Source: Sporosarcina sp. FSL K6-1508
GTDB taxonomy: Bacteria; Bacillota; Bacilli; Bacillales_A; Planococcaceae
DNA: 64,000 nt
Direction of reading: 5' to 3'
Assembly: GCF_038007465.1 (NCBI RefSeq)
Contig: NZ_JBBOXF010000001.1
Coordinates: forward strand, 2,987,001 to 3,051,000
Position 1 is the stretch's first letter. The number at the start of each line of letters is the position of its first letter. The position numbers were made by a program, and so were the translations under genes. Shown here piece after piece: positions 16,743-25,374 of this stretch. Under the pieces are notes generated by a model. The model did no database searches. It had not been told where the DNA came from and saw only the letters and a list, made by a program, of their open reading frames with translations.

Positions 16743-18332
16743 ATGGAAAAATCAGTAGCAGTTATCTCATCTACAATTGAAGAACTCGCAGCGAAAAACA
16801 TGGAGTTGGAAAAACAAAATGAAGCGCTACAGGCTAAACTCAACTGGTTAGAAGAACAATTTCGCCTCAGCCAACAACGAAAATTTGGCGCTTCTAGTGA
16901 AAAAACCAATCCAGATCAACTCGCACTCTCTCTTTTCAATGAAGCTGAAGTCACAGCGGATGAAAAGGTAGAGGAACCAACGCTTGAATCGATTACCTAT
17001 CGTCGAAAAAAACGTACAGGCCAAATCGAGGCGATGCTTGAAAACCTGCCAACTGAAACGATTCACTATCGTTTATCAGAAGAGGAACAGGCTTGTTTGT
17101 GTTGCGGTGAACAAGTACACGAAATGAGTACAGAAGTACGACGTGAGTTAAAAGTCATTCCAGCTCAAGTGAAGGTCGTTGAACATGTACGCCATGTCTA
17201 CAGCTGCCGAAATTGTGAACGCGAAGGCACTGAAACTCCAATTGTCACAGCGAAGATGCCAGCACCTATGTATCCAGGTAGTTTGGCTTCGCCTTCGGCG
17301 ATGGCCTATATCATGAATCAAAAATACGTAGAGGGTATGCCTCTCTACCGACAAGAAAAACAATTGGAACGTCTAGGTGTCCCTTTATCACGTCAGACTT
17401 TAGCGAACTGGATGATGTACGGGGCAACTCATTGGCTAATCCATCTTTATGAACATATCCGTACCTATCTATTGATGCAGGATGTTATTCATGCGGATGA
17501 AACAACACTTCAAGTACTGGCCGAACCTGGACGCCCAGCGACATCCAAGTCCTATATGTGGTTATATCGGACGGGGCGTGATGCATCGGCTGCAGTGTTG
17601 TATGATTACCAACAAACAAGGGCAGCCAAACATCCGAAAGCCTTCCTTTCAGGCTTTAAGGGATATCTGCACGTCGATGGATACCAAGGGTATAATGATA
17701 TACCGAAGGTGAAATTGGTGGGGTGTTGGGCACATTCGCGTCGAAAATTCGATGAGGCCTTAACTGCTTTGCCAGCGGAAGCCAAAAATAAGGAAACTCC
17801 TTGTGCTGCGGAGGAAGGGCTGCGTTTCTGTAACCAATTATTCGCGATTGAACGCGCGCTAAAGGATCACAGCCCTGAAGAACGCTATAAAGAGCGACTT
17901 GAACGCAGTCAGCCTGTGCTGGATGCCTTTTCAACTTGGCTACAAACACAAAGTCCGCGCGTCGCGCCTAAAAGTGCGTTAGGGCAGGCCATCAAGTATT
18001 GCCGAAATCAATGGACACGCCTTACAATGTTTCTACAGGATGGGCGTTTGGAAATCGATAATAACCGGGCCGAACGTGCTATCAAACCTTTCGTAATTGG
18101 ACGCAAGAACTGGTTATTCTCTCAATCTATGAAAGGTGCAAAAGCAAGCGCAATTGCTTATAGCATTGTGGAAACTGCTAAAGAAAATCAGTTAAATCCA
18201 TTGGTTTATTTAACCCACGTATTTGAACAGCTTCCTTTAATAGATTTGGAGGATTCAAAGGCGCTAGATCAACTACTTCCATGGTCGGAGACCTTGCCGA
18301 CAAATTGCCACGTTCCCAATAAAACTAAATAA
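16743..18332 (+). CDS. tnpC: IS66 transposase TnpC
   Basis: The 529-residue DDE transposase of IS66. It has an N-terminal coiled coil (about 5-45), a zinc-finger region (CLCCG near 116, CRNCE near 156), then the catalytic core with HADETTLQVL, LHVDGYQGYN and the last acidic residue in DNNRAERAIKPFVIGRKNWLFS. Full length. The ATG lies directly after the hairpin and has no clear Shine-Dalgarno site, so production may be kept low. Confidence 0.95.
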   Translation: MEKSVAVISSTIEELAAKNMELEKQNEALQAKLNWLEEQFRLSQQRKFGASSEKTNPDQLALSLFNEAEVTADEKVEEPTLESITYRRKKRTGQIEAMLENLPTETIHYRLSEEEQACLCCGEQVHEMSTEVRRELKVIPAQVKVVEHVRHVYSCRNCEREGTETPIVTAKMPAPMYPGSLASPSAMAYIMNQKYVEGMPLYRQEKQLERLGVPLSRQTLANWMMYGATHWLIHLYEHIRTYLLMQDVIHADETTLQVLAEPGRPATSKSYMWLYRTGRDASAAVLYDYQQTRAAKHPKAFLSGFKGYLHVDGYQGYNDIPKVKLVGCWAHSRRKFDEALTALPAEAKNKETPCAAEEGLRFCNQLFAIERALKDHSPEERYKERLERSQPVLDAFSTWLQTQSPRVAPKSALGQAIKYCRNQWTRLTMFLQDGRLEIDNNRAERAIKPFVIGRKNWLFSQSMKGAKASAIAYSIVETAKENQLNPLVYLTHVFEQLPLIDLEDSKALDQLLPWSETLPTNCHVPNKTK

Positions 18333-18343
18333 AGCATATAATA

Positions 18344-18370
18344 AGCGCCCCCTGAAAGACAGGTGGGCGC
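18344..18370 (+). terminator. Hairpin at the right end of IS66
   Basis: GCGCCC (18345-18350) pairs with GGGCGC (18365-18370) a few bases after the tnpC stop. It overlaps the inner part of the terminal repeat and may end the transposase transcript. Confidence 0.45.
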
Positions 18371-18384
18371 TATTTGACGCTTAC

Positions 18385-18462
18385 ATTTGTAAAATAGAAA
18401 ATCCGAAAAGATTGACTGAACGGATGTATTTAAGTGTATGGGAGCGACTTAACGAGATATAG
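18385..18462 (+). pseudogene. Detached C-terminal end of the VOC gene
   Basis: Read in the frame set by the duplicated target (ATT TGT AAA ATA...), this gives ICKIENPKRLTERMYLSVW and then ERLNEI before TAG at 18460-18462. Joined to the codons before 15946 it restores a 154-residue VOC protein. It now has no start and is separated from its gene by IS66. Confidence 0.85.
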
Positions 18463-18538
18463 ATTAAATTAATATAAAAAAGGTGCATAAGTTGAAAAAA
18501 ATCTTAGATTCTAACGTGGACAAACGGAGGCGGATTTT

Positions 18539-19063
18539 ATGTTTTTTCTTCAAATGTCAGGATTTCCGGGTTCAGGGAAGTCAACTCTTTCCAGAGTTCT
18601 AGCAAAGTTAACCGGTGCGATTATAATAGATCACGATATTGTAAAATCATCTTTATTAAAATCTTTGGAGTCTACTAATGTAGTAGCGGATAATGTGGGT
18701 AAAATATCGTACGATATCGAATGGGCACTCATAGATTTTCATTTATCTCAAGGCTTAAGTGTTATATTTGATAGTCCCTGTTTTTATACGGAAATGGTTG
18801 AAAAGGGGGTTGGATTATCTAAGAAACATAATGTTAAGTATAAGTATGTTGAATGTTATCTTAATGATATTAAGGAGATTCAAATTAGGCTAAAGGAACG
18901 CACACGGATGATTAGCCAAATAAGTCAAGTTAACTCCGAGTGTGCATTCAGGGAACAGGTAGATGCTAGTAAAAAGCCTTTTAATCTTGAATGTTTGGTA
19001 ATTGATTCCGGGAAGCCAATAGACAGTTACATAGACAAGGCTTTTTTGTATATTAAAAATTAA
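18539..19063 (+). CDS. P-loop kinase-like AAA protein (zeta/APS-kinase type fold)
   Basis: A 174-residue protein with Walker A GFPGSGKST at residues 8-16, a DHD motif near 33-35 and an arginine-rich lid (RLKERTRMI) near 118-126. The arrangement resembles small nucleotide, sugar or toxin kinases that phosphorylate a small molecule. The substrate is not identifiable. ATG 18539 follows CGGAGGCGG. No antitoxin-like gene is adjacent, so a zeta-type toxin is less likely. Confidence 0.75.
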   Translation: MFFLQMSGFPGSGKSTLSRVLAKLTGAIIIDHDIVKSSLLKSLESTNVVADNVGKISYDIEWALIDFHLSQGLSVIFDSPCFYTEMVEKGVGLSKKHNVKYKYVECYLNDIKEIQIRLKERTRMISQISQVNSECAFREQVDASKKPFNLECLVIDSGKPIDSYIDKAFLYIKN

Positions 19064-19668
19064 AAATTCGTTCTGAAATTGGGACAATTAAAGATAAGAT
19101 AAATTTTTTTAATGGTGGCTACTATAAAACAAGCCAAATGAAATCCGACTTTAAACAATACATTAAAATGAGTGACAATTCATTCATGCCTATAAATAGT
19201 ATGGTATATTCATTGAGGGAGTGATTGAATAATGGAGCTAAAAGTAGGGGATATTTTCACATGGAACGGGATGAAAAAGGGCGCTAACGTGTGAGTTGAC
19301 GATGACACAAGTTGAACAAATGGATGGACTTAAAAAATAGCAATGAGTACTGTGTACCGCAACCAAATTGGAAAAGAAGTTCTTGTTGGAACGAGTCATG
19401 GAATTATTCGAGATTAACTATCCCGTAATAAAGTGGATCAAGAAAGCGATTCAGTTACAATTTGAATTGCTTTTTTATTTCAGTTATTTGGTTATCTAAT
19501 AATTCTTAATATGCAACTTTCAAGTACAAGAAGCGTCGAATAAATAAAAGGAAGGTGCTCGTATAAGAAGATTAGTATATCCAACTTTCGTATATTCGTA
19601 GACATCATTGCTTTGATTGCAATTGCAGGTTTTATTTTACTATATTGCATAGTTAGGTAGGGGAAGCT
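19064..19668. other. 605 bp without a convincing gene; decayed fragments
   Basis: Only short open stretches are visible. A 20-codon frame at 19232 (MELKVGDIFTWNGMKKGANV) follows GGGAGTGATT; a 24-codon frame at 19343 (MSTVYRNQIG...) ends in a terminator-like hairpin at 19443-19476; and 19567-19659 reads as a hydrophobic peptide (IIALIAIAGFILLYCIV) with no start codon. They look like remains of one or more broken small genes. Confidence 0.5.
19443..19478 (+). terminator. Terminator-like hairpin in the fragment zone
   Basis: AAAGCGATTC (19443-19452) pairs with GAATTGCTTT (19464-19473, one G-T pair) and runs into TTTTTTA. It suggests a once-expressed small gene ended here. Confidence 0.6.
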
Positions 19669-19719
19669 TTGAAAAAGTTAGTATCCATTCACATAGTTTC
19701 AATGATTATATTATTAAGT
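19669..19719 (+). pseudogene. 5' fragment of a lipoprotein gene split by IS1182
   Basis: TTG 19669, preceded by GTAGGGGAAG, starts a signal peptide MKKLVSIHIVSMIILLS that stops where the insertion begins. The duplicated bases AAGT (19716-19719) reappear at 21294-21297, and the frame continues there with GCA TGT CAA AAT. The joined product has a classical lipobox, LLSAC-QNQD. It is the left half of a 128-residue lipoprotein. Confidence 0.85.
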
Positions 19720-21293
19720 GAATCAATTTCATAATAGCCATTTTTAAAAATGTGTAGAGTAGCCCCTTGATGATTTTCAAGTTTTTTAAAAATAAAATTT
19801 CGATGTAGTTAAGCTACTTGTAACGACTGTTGCTTCATTACTACTCTGATCCGATCCGTGGCTAATTTTGAAGCATTATAAACAAGCGTCACCAATTGGA
19901 AGTGCAGCTTCGCTTTCTTTCCAGTTCGATGACGGACATTATTGAGCCCGAAGAATTCTTTTAAATACGCATTGACCCGTTCGACAGCGGTACGTTCCTT
20001 GTACAGTTCATCCCACTTTTTCGATCCCCTGGCTGGATTGGTGTACTTCCTGAAATCCGTGGATTGTCTAATTTTATAGGTCTTTTGACAAAGGGTGTCG
20101 TGTTGTAATGGACAGGTCGCACATTCTTTCGGGCGTGTATATTTCAGTGTCTTGTATTTCGGATCGAAGCTATCGTAAAGATAGGAATGCTCTACGACAC
20201 ACGTCGGTGCGAAATGCTCGTCGTAACCGACCATCTCTCCTTCGTTGCGTCGATTATACGGAATGACGGCTTGTAGATTTTGGTCAGTCAATTGTTGATA
20301 AATCGGTTCGTAGTCGTAACCGGCATCGAAAAGACCTGTGTTAAATAAAGCTGGAAGGTCCCGATCAATTTTCTTCAATAATGGAATGGCTGCTTTCCCG
20401 TCATTGAGACTACCGGACGTCATCATACCCGTAAGAATATATTGGCTTTTTGTGCTGACGGCCAAATGACCTTTATAACCAAACCAGAAGGTGTTTTTTC
20501 CATCACTGTTTTTCTTGATTCCCCATTTCGGATCGATAGGGGCCTCTTTAAACAACGTTTCTACTGATTCGGATAGCTGATGTACAATCTCTTTTTCATA
20601 AATCGGACGCGCTTTCTCCGCCGCCTGTTTTTCTTTCAACCATTGTTCACGTTCGGCTTTTGGCTTGCGACCGCGCTTTTTCGAAGCCGGCTTTTCTTTC
20701 TTTTCGGAAGCCTGGGCACGATCCCTCGCCTCGAAATGGGTGGCGTCAATGGCGATGTTTTCTTCGCCAATATGCCCTTCATCGATGGCCAGCAAAATAA
20801 GATTGTCATGAATTTGGGTCATCGTATCTGATTCACTGATGACGGTAATCATCCTGGAATAAGAAGCTTCGGATGGGATTTGGTCGGAATGAAGAAAACC
20901 ACAGTCATAACGAAAAATGGGGTCACGATCCAACCGTCTGACAAGATCCTTGATTGTCACAATACGCTCGACGACGCGAGCGATAAGTGAATAGATCATG
21001 GCACCGTAATTCAATTCTCTAGGTGCACCTACTTTTTTCGGTTTATCGAATAGATTCAAGATAGGATTTAAGTTAACTGTTGAAAAAACTGCTTCAAAAT
21101 GATGGGTGGGTTCCATCTTATATAATTCATGCATGTCAAACAGGCTTTGTTGTCGTATAATGGACATAGGGGCATCTCTCCAGTCTGTTATGTATGTGTC
21201 GTAACTTACATTATACAGGATTTGGGGAGGTGCTCTATTTTTTATGTCTTGAAAGCCTTGATACGTAAGGGCTTAGGATTATGAAATTAACTC
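19720..21293 (-). mobile_element. IS1182-like insertion sequence with 4 bp target duplication
   Basis: A 1574 bp element. The left end GAATCAATTTCATAAT (19720-19735) and the reverse complement of the right end (GAGTTAATTTCATAAT, from 21293) match at 14 of 16 positions. Outside them stands AAGT on both sides (19716-19719 and 21294-21297). Removing the element and one AAGT restores a lipoprotein reading frame, which independently fixes the borders. It carries one intact transposase gene on the minus strand. Confidence 0.85.
19809..21167 (-). CDS. IS1182-family transposase
   Basis: A 452-residue transposase with an N-terminal DUF772-type domain (ELNYGAMIYSLIARVVERI...LVRRLDRDPIFRYDCGF), a DDE core beginning with the catalytic Asp in ENIAIDATHFEAR, a lysine-rich spacer (about residues 155-185), GLFDAGYDYEP, and a cysteine-bearing C-terminal part (CATCPLQHDTLC) ending in TAVERVNAYLKEFFGLNNVRHRTGKKA. 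The frame is intact, so the element may be mobile. Confidence 0.92.
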   Translation of the reverse strand: MSIIRQQSLFDMHELYKMEPTHHFEAVFSTVNLNPILNLFDKPKKVGAPRELNYGAMIYSLIARVVERIVTIKDLVRRLDRDPIFRYDCGFLHSDQIPSEASYSRMITVISESDTMTQIHDNLILLAIDEGHIGEENIAIDATHFEARDRAQASEKKEKPASKKRGRKPKAEREQWLKEKQAAEKARPIYEKEIVHQLSESVETLFKEAPIDPKWGIKKNSDGKNTFWFGYKGHLAVSTKSQYILTGMMTSGSLNDGKAAIPLLKKIDRDLPALFNTGLFDAGYDYEPIYQQLTDQNLQAVIPYNRRNEGEMVGYDEHFAPTCVVEHSYLYDSFDPKYKTLKYTRPKECATCPLQHDTLCQKTYKIRQSTDFRKYTNPARGSKKWDELYKERTAVERVNAYLKEFFGLNNVRHRTGKKAKLHFQLVTLVYNASKLATDRIRVVMKQQSLQVA

Positions 21294-21297
21294 AAGT

Positions 21298-21633
21298 GCA
21301 TGTCAAAATCAAGATTTGAAATTCGTTGGTGAGAGTGAAAACTGGTCGGCGGAAGTGACTGTTACACAGACTGACGGGGATGAACAATATAAAATTCAGA
21401 TTAGCTATAAAGGCAATGAGTTAGAATGCATTAAAACATTTGATTATTTTGTTGAAACAACAACCAATGGAGTGCTAAATTTTGGTGCGAACAATGTATC
21501 ACTGAATGAAAATGGTATGTACCATAACAAAAGTTTAAGTTCAAATAGCCCTTCAACGAAGCAAGAAGAGAAGCTAGTTTTGAAAGTAGAATGGAATGGG
21601 CTAACTGAAAGTTTCGTTCTAGGAAATTTGTGA
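21298..21633 (+). pseudogene. 3' fragment of the lipoprotein gene split by IS1182
   Basis: The frame starts within the lipobox (A-C-QNQDLKFVGESENW) and runs 111 codons. The mature part is hydrophilic with beta-strand character (WSAEVTVTQTDGDEQYKIQI...) and ends LVLKVEWNGLTESFVLGNL. It could initiate internally at TTG 21316, but that has no ribosome site, and a product without signal peptide would not be exported. Probably a small extracytoplasmic lipoprotein of unknown function, now inactive. Confidence 0.82.
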
Positions 21634-21772
21634 ATTAAGAACTTGTACTCGGAAAAGATGATAGCAGCGACTGAGTAGTTACGCTGAACGTCGAAAAGAA
21701 ACGACGTAAGTCCTCGAGTAGACTCAATAAAAATGATTCTTTTTCAATGAGATAGAGGGGGATTTACATACA

Positions 21773-22264
21773 TTGTTCAATTTTCTAAAAGCAACAACTT
21801 TAAAAAAAGACCATTTAAAAGGAACTGCAAAACTTCTGTTTCAAGACGTTTCAGAAGAAGCCTGGGACAGAGAAAACCTTACTAAAGAGAAGCTAGATTT
21901 CACGATGGACAGCCTGAGATATATCGATCAGTATGCAGTGAATTTATTGAATACCGAAAACGGCACTCAATTATTGAGTAAGCACTTTGAAAACTTTTCT
22001 TCGCGTATAGGGGCTTATATTGGAGAAGTAATAAAAAGTACTATTCAGCAAGACTTTCACTGGTATGAATTTGAGTCTATCTACAAACTTACAACAAAAC
22101 TGGATGATTTTGATGGTGATGATGAAAAACAAAGCCTTTTGTTCTCGAAAAAGAAAGATGCAATTATACTGCCTTTGTTGGAAACATCTCAATTTCTAAA
22201 AGGGGAATCATCTTATCTTACTTTAGTAAACTATGCAGAAGAAATGGTTAATCGGAATGCCTGA
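21773..22264 (+). CDS. Hypothetical protein, 163 residues
   Basis: A soluble acidic protein with no signal or membrane segment; predicted mostly helical (LRYIDQYAVNLLNTENGTQLLSKHF...RIGAYIGEVI). No family is recognised. The TTG start at 21773 has AGAGGGGG 11 bases upstream. It stands alone between the broken lipoprotein gene and a GNAT gene. The size and composition would suit an immunity or regulatory protein, but nothing supports that directly. Confidence 0.6.
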   Translation: MFNFLKATTLKKDHLKGTAKLLFQDVSEEAWDRENLTKEKLDFTMDSLRYIDQYAVNLLNTENGTQLLSKHFENFSSRIGAYIGEVIKSTIQQDFHWYEFESIYKLTTKLDDFDGDDEKQSLLFSKKKDAIILPLLETSQFLKGESSYLTLVNYAEEMVNRNA

Positions 22265-22640
22265 TGCAATTGCTTATCAGAGAGATGGAAAAATTGAGCG
22301 TAAAAGAAATTATTAATAGAGCATTGCCGAGGAAAATAATAACTGCAATTTTCCAGTCATTCTCTTATATGAATCGTTAACTTATATAGTAAGCGATTTA
22401 GTTTCATCCCTTTTTTGAAAAACAAATCCCTAAAGTTGAGTAATTTTTGTCGTCACTTTTCTAGTTGATTTTCGAATTACTGTTGCTTTGGATAAGTCTT
22501 CCTGTAGTTATCATTTCCTATTTGATAGCAGATATTAAAAGAAAGAAAAAATCCTTTTAAACTGAGAATTGAAAGAACTATATGTCTTAAAACTGTTTAT
22601 CACCGTAATCCTATTGAATTATAGAAATGAGGTAAGAGTT
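22265..22640. other. 376 bp without a convincing gene
   Basis: Contains short frames only: GMPDAIAYQRDGKIERKRNY overlapping the end of the preceding gene in another frame (to about 22315), and 22467-22560, a 31-residue peptide with one membrane segment (LIFELLLLWISLPVVIISYLI) starting at a TTG without ribosome site. Both look like remnants of damaged genes. Confidence 0.45.
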
Positions 22641-23111
22641 ATGAAGGTTCTGTTAGAAAAGGCAATCGAATCTGATGCGCAATCCATTTTCGATATTCAA
22701 GTAAATGCATTTTCACCTTTACTTGATATTTATGAGGATTACAATACCAATCCAGCGAATGAAACGATTGAAAGAATGCTAACAAGGATAAACACTCCAT
22801 CGGGAGCTGTGTATAAAATAATAACGGATACTACTCTTGTAGGTTCTATTTGTGTATTTTGGAAAGAGGAAACTCAATTTTGGATCAGTCCAATGTTTAT
22901 TCTGCCGAAATATCAGGGACAAGGAATTGCACAGAAAGCGATAACGCAAATAGAGAAAATTTTTCCTCAAGCAGTATGTTGGGAACTAGCTACAATAGCG
23001 GAAGAAAAACGGAATTGCTATTTATATGAAAAGATGGGCTTCTCAAAAACAGGTAAAATTAAAAACATAAATGAACGAACGACACTTGTTTATTTTAAGA
23101 AGATTTTGTGA
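22641..23111 (+). CDS. GNAT-family N-acetyltransferase
   Basis: A 156-residue acetyltransferase-fold protein. The acetyl-CoA binding motif A is FILPKYQGQGIAQKAITQIE (about residues 88-107) and the ending LYEKMGFSKTGK is the usual motif B region. ATG 22641 is chosen because it follows GAGGTAAG; an upstream in-frame start at 22569 has no site. Substrate unknown; such orphan GNATs often act on amines, amino acids or drugs. Confidence 0.85.
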   Translation: MKVLLEKAIESDAQSIFDIQVNAFSPLLDIYEDYNTNPANETIERMLTRINTPSGAVYKIITDTTLVGSICVFWKEETQFWISPMFILPKYQGQGIAQKAITQIEKIFPQAVCWELATIAEEKRNCYLYEKMGFSKTGKIKNINERTTLVYFKKIL

Positions 23112-23160
23112 AAAGTTTCCGGTTTTTGCTAAGTGGAAAATGATTGAAGGGATGGATCCA

Positions 23161-23514
23161 GTGGGTAGTTTGACCATGAATATAGCATTAGTTCTCATTT
23201 TTATATTTTTCATTGCAAGTATTTCCGCTGTACTCTTTTCAATAAAAAACAAAAATATTCGAAATAAACCAAGCAGGGCTGTTCTAGTTGTGATTGCATT
23301 ACAATTACTTGTATTTACATTGTTTTTCTCCAATATATTAGGAATCCTTCCAGAATCAGTTTTTACTATAGTATGGTGGGGGACAGTACTATCCGGCTTT
23401 ATTTTTGGGATAAAGGATTATAAAAATAATTCTATAGCAGCCACATTGTGTTTATTGTTAAGTGTTTGTTTAGCGGTCCTTATGCTTTTACTGTTAGGAA
23501 TTACCTCTATGTAA
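23161..23514 (+). CDS. Small four-helix membrane protein, function unknown
   Basis: A 117-residue hydrophobic protein with about four membrane segments: IALVLIFIFFIASISAVLF, AVLVVIALQLLVFTLFF, TIVWWGTVLSGFIFGI and a leucine-rich C-terminal helix. GTG 23161 is preferred since GAAGGG stands about 9 bases before it; the frame is open further upstream but that part overlaps the GNAT gene and reads as basic non-membrane sequence. Confidence 0.6.
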   Translation: MGSLTMNIALVLIFIFFIASISAVLFSIKNKNIRNKPSRAVLVVIALQLLVFTLFFSNILGILPESVFTIVWWGTVLSGFIFGIKDYKNNSIAATLCLLLSVCLAVLMLLLLGITSM

Positions 23515-23672
23515 TGGTAGATAGTCAGGTAATGCCGATTTTATAAGTAACTTGGAATGCATGATCTACTACATATCGTTAGGTGGAAAACAGATTGCAA
23601 GAAGACTAATAGCTTTCATGCGGAACAGGGGAAATAGGTGGAGAATGATGTAGAACTACTACTAGGGGGATA

Positions 23673-24140
23673 ATGTTGGGGTATCATTTTGAGATTTTGA
23701 CACAAGAACAGGCGGAAGAGATTGCATATAATTGGCACTATGATGCCGAATATGCTTTTTACGATATAGAAGCGGATAATGAAGATTTAGTTGAGTTCTT
23801 AGAACCTCAAAAACGGGGTGACTCATACTTTTTTGTTACTAAAAACAACGATGCGATAGGATTCTTTACTTTTAATAACGTTGGTAAAAATACTATTGAT
23901 ATTGGGCTAGGGATGAAACCGAATTTAACCGGTAATGGAGATGGAATGGAATTTGTCGAAGCAGGTTTGGAGTTTGCCAAATCAAAATTCACACCAGAAA
24001 AAATAACATTATCAGTCGCAACCTTCAATCGAAGGGCTATAAAGATATATAGAAAAATTGGATTTAAAGAAGTTGATACATTTATACAGGACACAAATGG
24101 AAGTAGATTTGAATTTATGAGAATGATTTATCAATGCTAA
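23673..24140 (+). CDS. GNAT-family N-acetyltransferase
   Basis: A 155-residue acetyltransferase. It begins FEILTQEQAEEIAYNWHYDAEYAFYD, has the acetyl-CoA loop region GLGMKPNLTGNGDGMEFVEAGLEFA (about 85-109) and the RRAIKIYRKIGFKEV end motif. The NWHY...YAFYD start is common in GNATs of Bacillales with unknown substrate. AGGGGGA lies just upstream; either ATG 23673 or TTG 23676 could start. Confidence 0.85.
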   Translation: MLGYHFEILTQEQAEEIAYNWHYDAEYAFYDIEADNEDLVEFLEPQKRGDSYFFVTKNNDAIGFFTFNNVGKNTIDIGLGMKPNLTGNGDGMEFVEAGLEFAKSKFTPEKITLSVATFNRRAIKIYRKIGFKEVDTFIQDTNGSRFEFMRMIYQC

Positions 24141-24180
24141 TGTAGAAAGTTAGTCCTTATTCAACTACAAACTTTACTGA

Positions 24181-24723
24181 ATTAATACTTTAATATTTTT
24201 TATTAGTGGATACAGGTTCACGGCACTAAGTGCAGCCAAAAGTCACTCCTTCCTTCCAAAAGATGCACAGTTGATAGAGGAATATAATACAGGCTTATCT
24301 ATTATTTTTTTATTTAAGAGTGACGAAAAAGAGTTATACCAAACCGTATTATCCGAAAAGTCTGGGGGGAGGTTTCGAAGTAGTGTATCAACAAGTATTC
24401 CGTATAGTTCAGATGAACTTCAACCGGTCGGTGGAATCAGTTATACAACTGAAAATGATACTGGCGCTTTTTTGAGTATTGTATCAAACGATGAAGAAGT
24501 CGCATATATAGAAGCTGGTGTAGGATCTAATATAGAAAGAAAGAAAATAAAACAGGGAGAGCGGATCTCTTTCTTGTTTCCATTCAGTGAACAAATAAAT
24601 TTTCTTTATCCTACCGCGTATAATAAAGATGGAAAAAAACTTTATTACTACGGTTATCCTAAAGATACAAATGTATCTATTAGTGAAGATTTAAAATGGC
24701 ATAGTGTGGATGAACAATTATGA
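24181..24723 (+). pseudogene. Secreted-type hypothetical protein lacking a usable start
   Basis: From ATT 24181, just after an in-frame TGA, the frame reads INTLIFFISGYRFTALSA, like the tail of a signal peptide, then a 160-residue extracytoplasmic-type domain (SHSFLPKDAQLIEEYNTG...). No ATG, GTG or TTG with a ribosome site precedes it; the first in-frame TTG (24271) lies well inside the domain and has no Shine-Dalgarno. The gene seems to have lost its beginning. If translated from 24271 it would give 150 residues. Family not recognised. Confidence 0.55.
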
Positions 24724-24845
24724 TTTAACGATGGTATAAAGTGGTGAATGCTTTTTTTACGGGTGCATTACTTCAAGAATCAATAATCTCCCTTACTTCT
24801 TCAAGTAACAGGTAGGTTAAGTTAAAGAAAAAAGAGGTGAAGGAT

Positions 24846-25064
24846 ATGAGTGACCGATTTGAACTGAATTTTAAAAATAAGGAAGTTAGGATATGGCTTG
24901 TTATTATGATACCAGCCATGATAGCAGGGGTATTAATTATGCTTTTTGCTGAAACTAAACAGCAATATATTACAAGTTCTTTTCCTGTAATAGCTTGGAT
25001 GATATTTTATATATGGCGTTATTTTTATAGAAGGAAACAAAAGAAAGAGTCTTCCGTTATTTGA
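24846..25064 (+). CDS. Small two-helix membrane protein
   Basis: A 72-residue protein with two membrane segments (WLVIMIPAMIAGVLIMLFA and SSFPVIAWMIFYIWRYF) and a basic tail (YRRKQKKESS). ATG 24846 follows AAGAGGTGAAGG. No family is recognised. Confidence 0.6.
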   Translation: MSDRFELNFKNKEVRIWLVIMIPAMIAGVLIMLFAETKQQYITSSFPVIAWMIFYIWRYFYRRKQKKESSVI

Positions 25065-25196
25065 AGTTGCTTATGGGTATTATTCTGGAAGGATTGATTG
25101 GGGTCTTTCCTAGTTAAAATAATGGGTACTCTTCAGAGGTAAGAGATGATAAAAAATTATGATTATGAATGTAATGATTTTTATTTCGCGATAACT

Positions 25197-25223
25197 GAAT
25201 CAATTTCATGATTGCTTATTTTA
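25197..25223. repeat. Solo end matching the IS1182-like terminal repeat
   Basis: GAATCAATTTCAT at 25197-25209 is identical to the first 13 bases of the IS1182 left end at 19720, and the similarity continues for another 10-13 bases (ATTGCTTATTTTA against ATAGCCATTTTTA). No transposase lies nearby, so it may be a remnant of a deleted copy. Confidence 0.5.
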
Positions 25224-25374
25224 TATGTAAATGCGAACATTAACGTATTTTAGCAATTAATTATTCATTGATATGGATGAGGTCTGTTGATTGTAACAGG
25301 AGGCGGCGATTCCTGTGGGAAAGCGTACGCCTGAAATGGAAATCAACCTCGTTTGGATTTTAATACAAAATCCT

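Larger units (their letters stand above)
15954..18384 (+). mobile_element. Complete IS66-family insertion sequence
   Basis: A 2431 bp element. The left end GTAAGCGTCAAATA (15954) matches the reverse complement of the right end (TATTTGACGCTTAC, to 18384) over 14 bp and continues with CCCACCT on both sides. It is flanked by a perfect 8 bp duplication. It holds tnpA, tnpB and tnpC in order, all intact, so it may be active. The perfect duplication suggests a recent insertion. Confidence 0.97.

Noticed and set aside
18539..19063. Zeta-type toxin of a toxin-antitoxin pair
   Set aside because: The P-loop fits, but no antitoxin-like gene precedes it and many harmless kinases look the same.
19756..21237. 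Shorter IS1182 borders with TAGAG/CTCTA ends
   Set aside because: These ends match over only about 5 bp and give no target duplication, whereas the 19720-21293 borders give 14/16 matching ends, an AAGT duplication and restore a reading frame.
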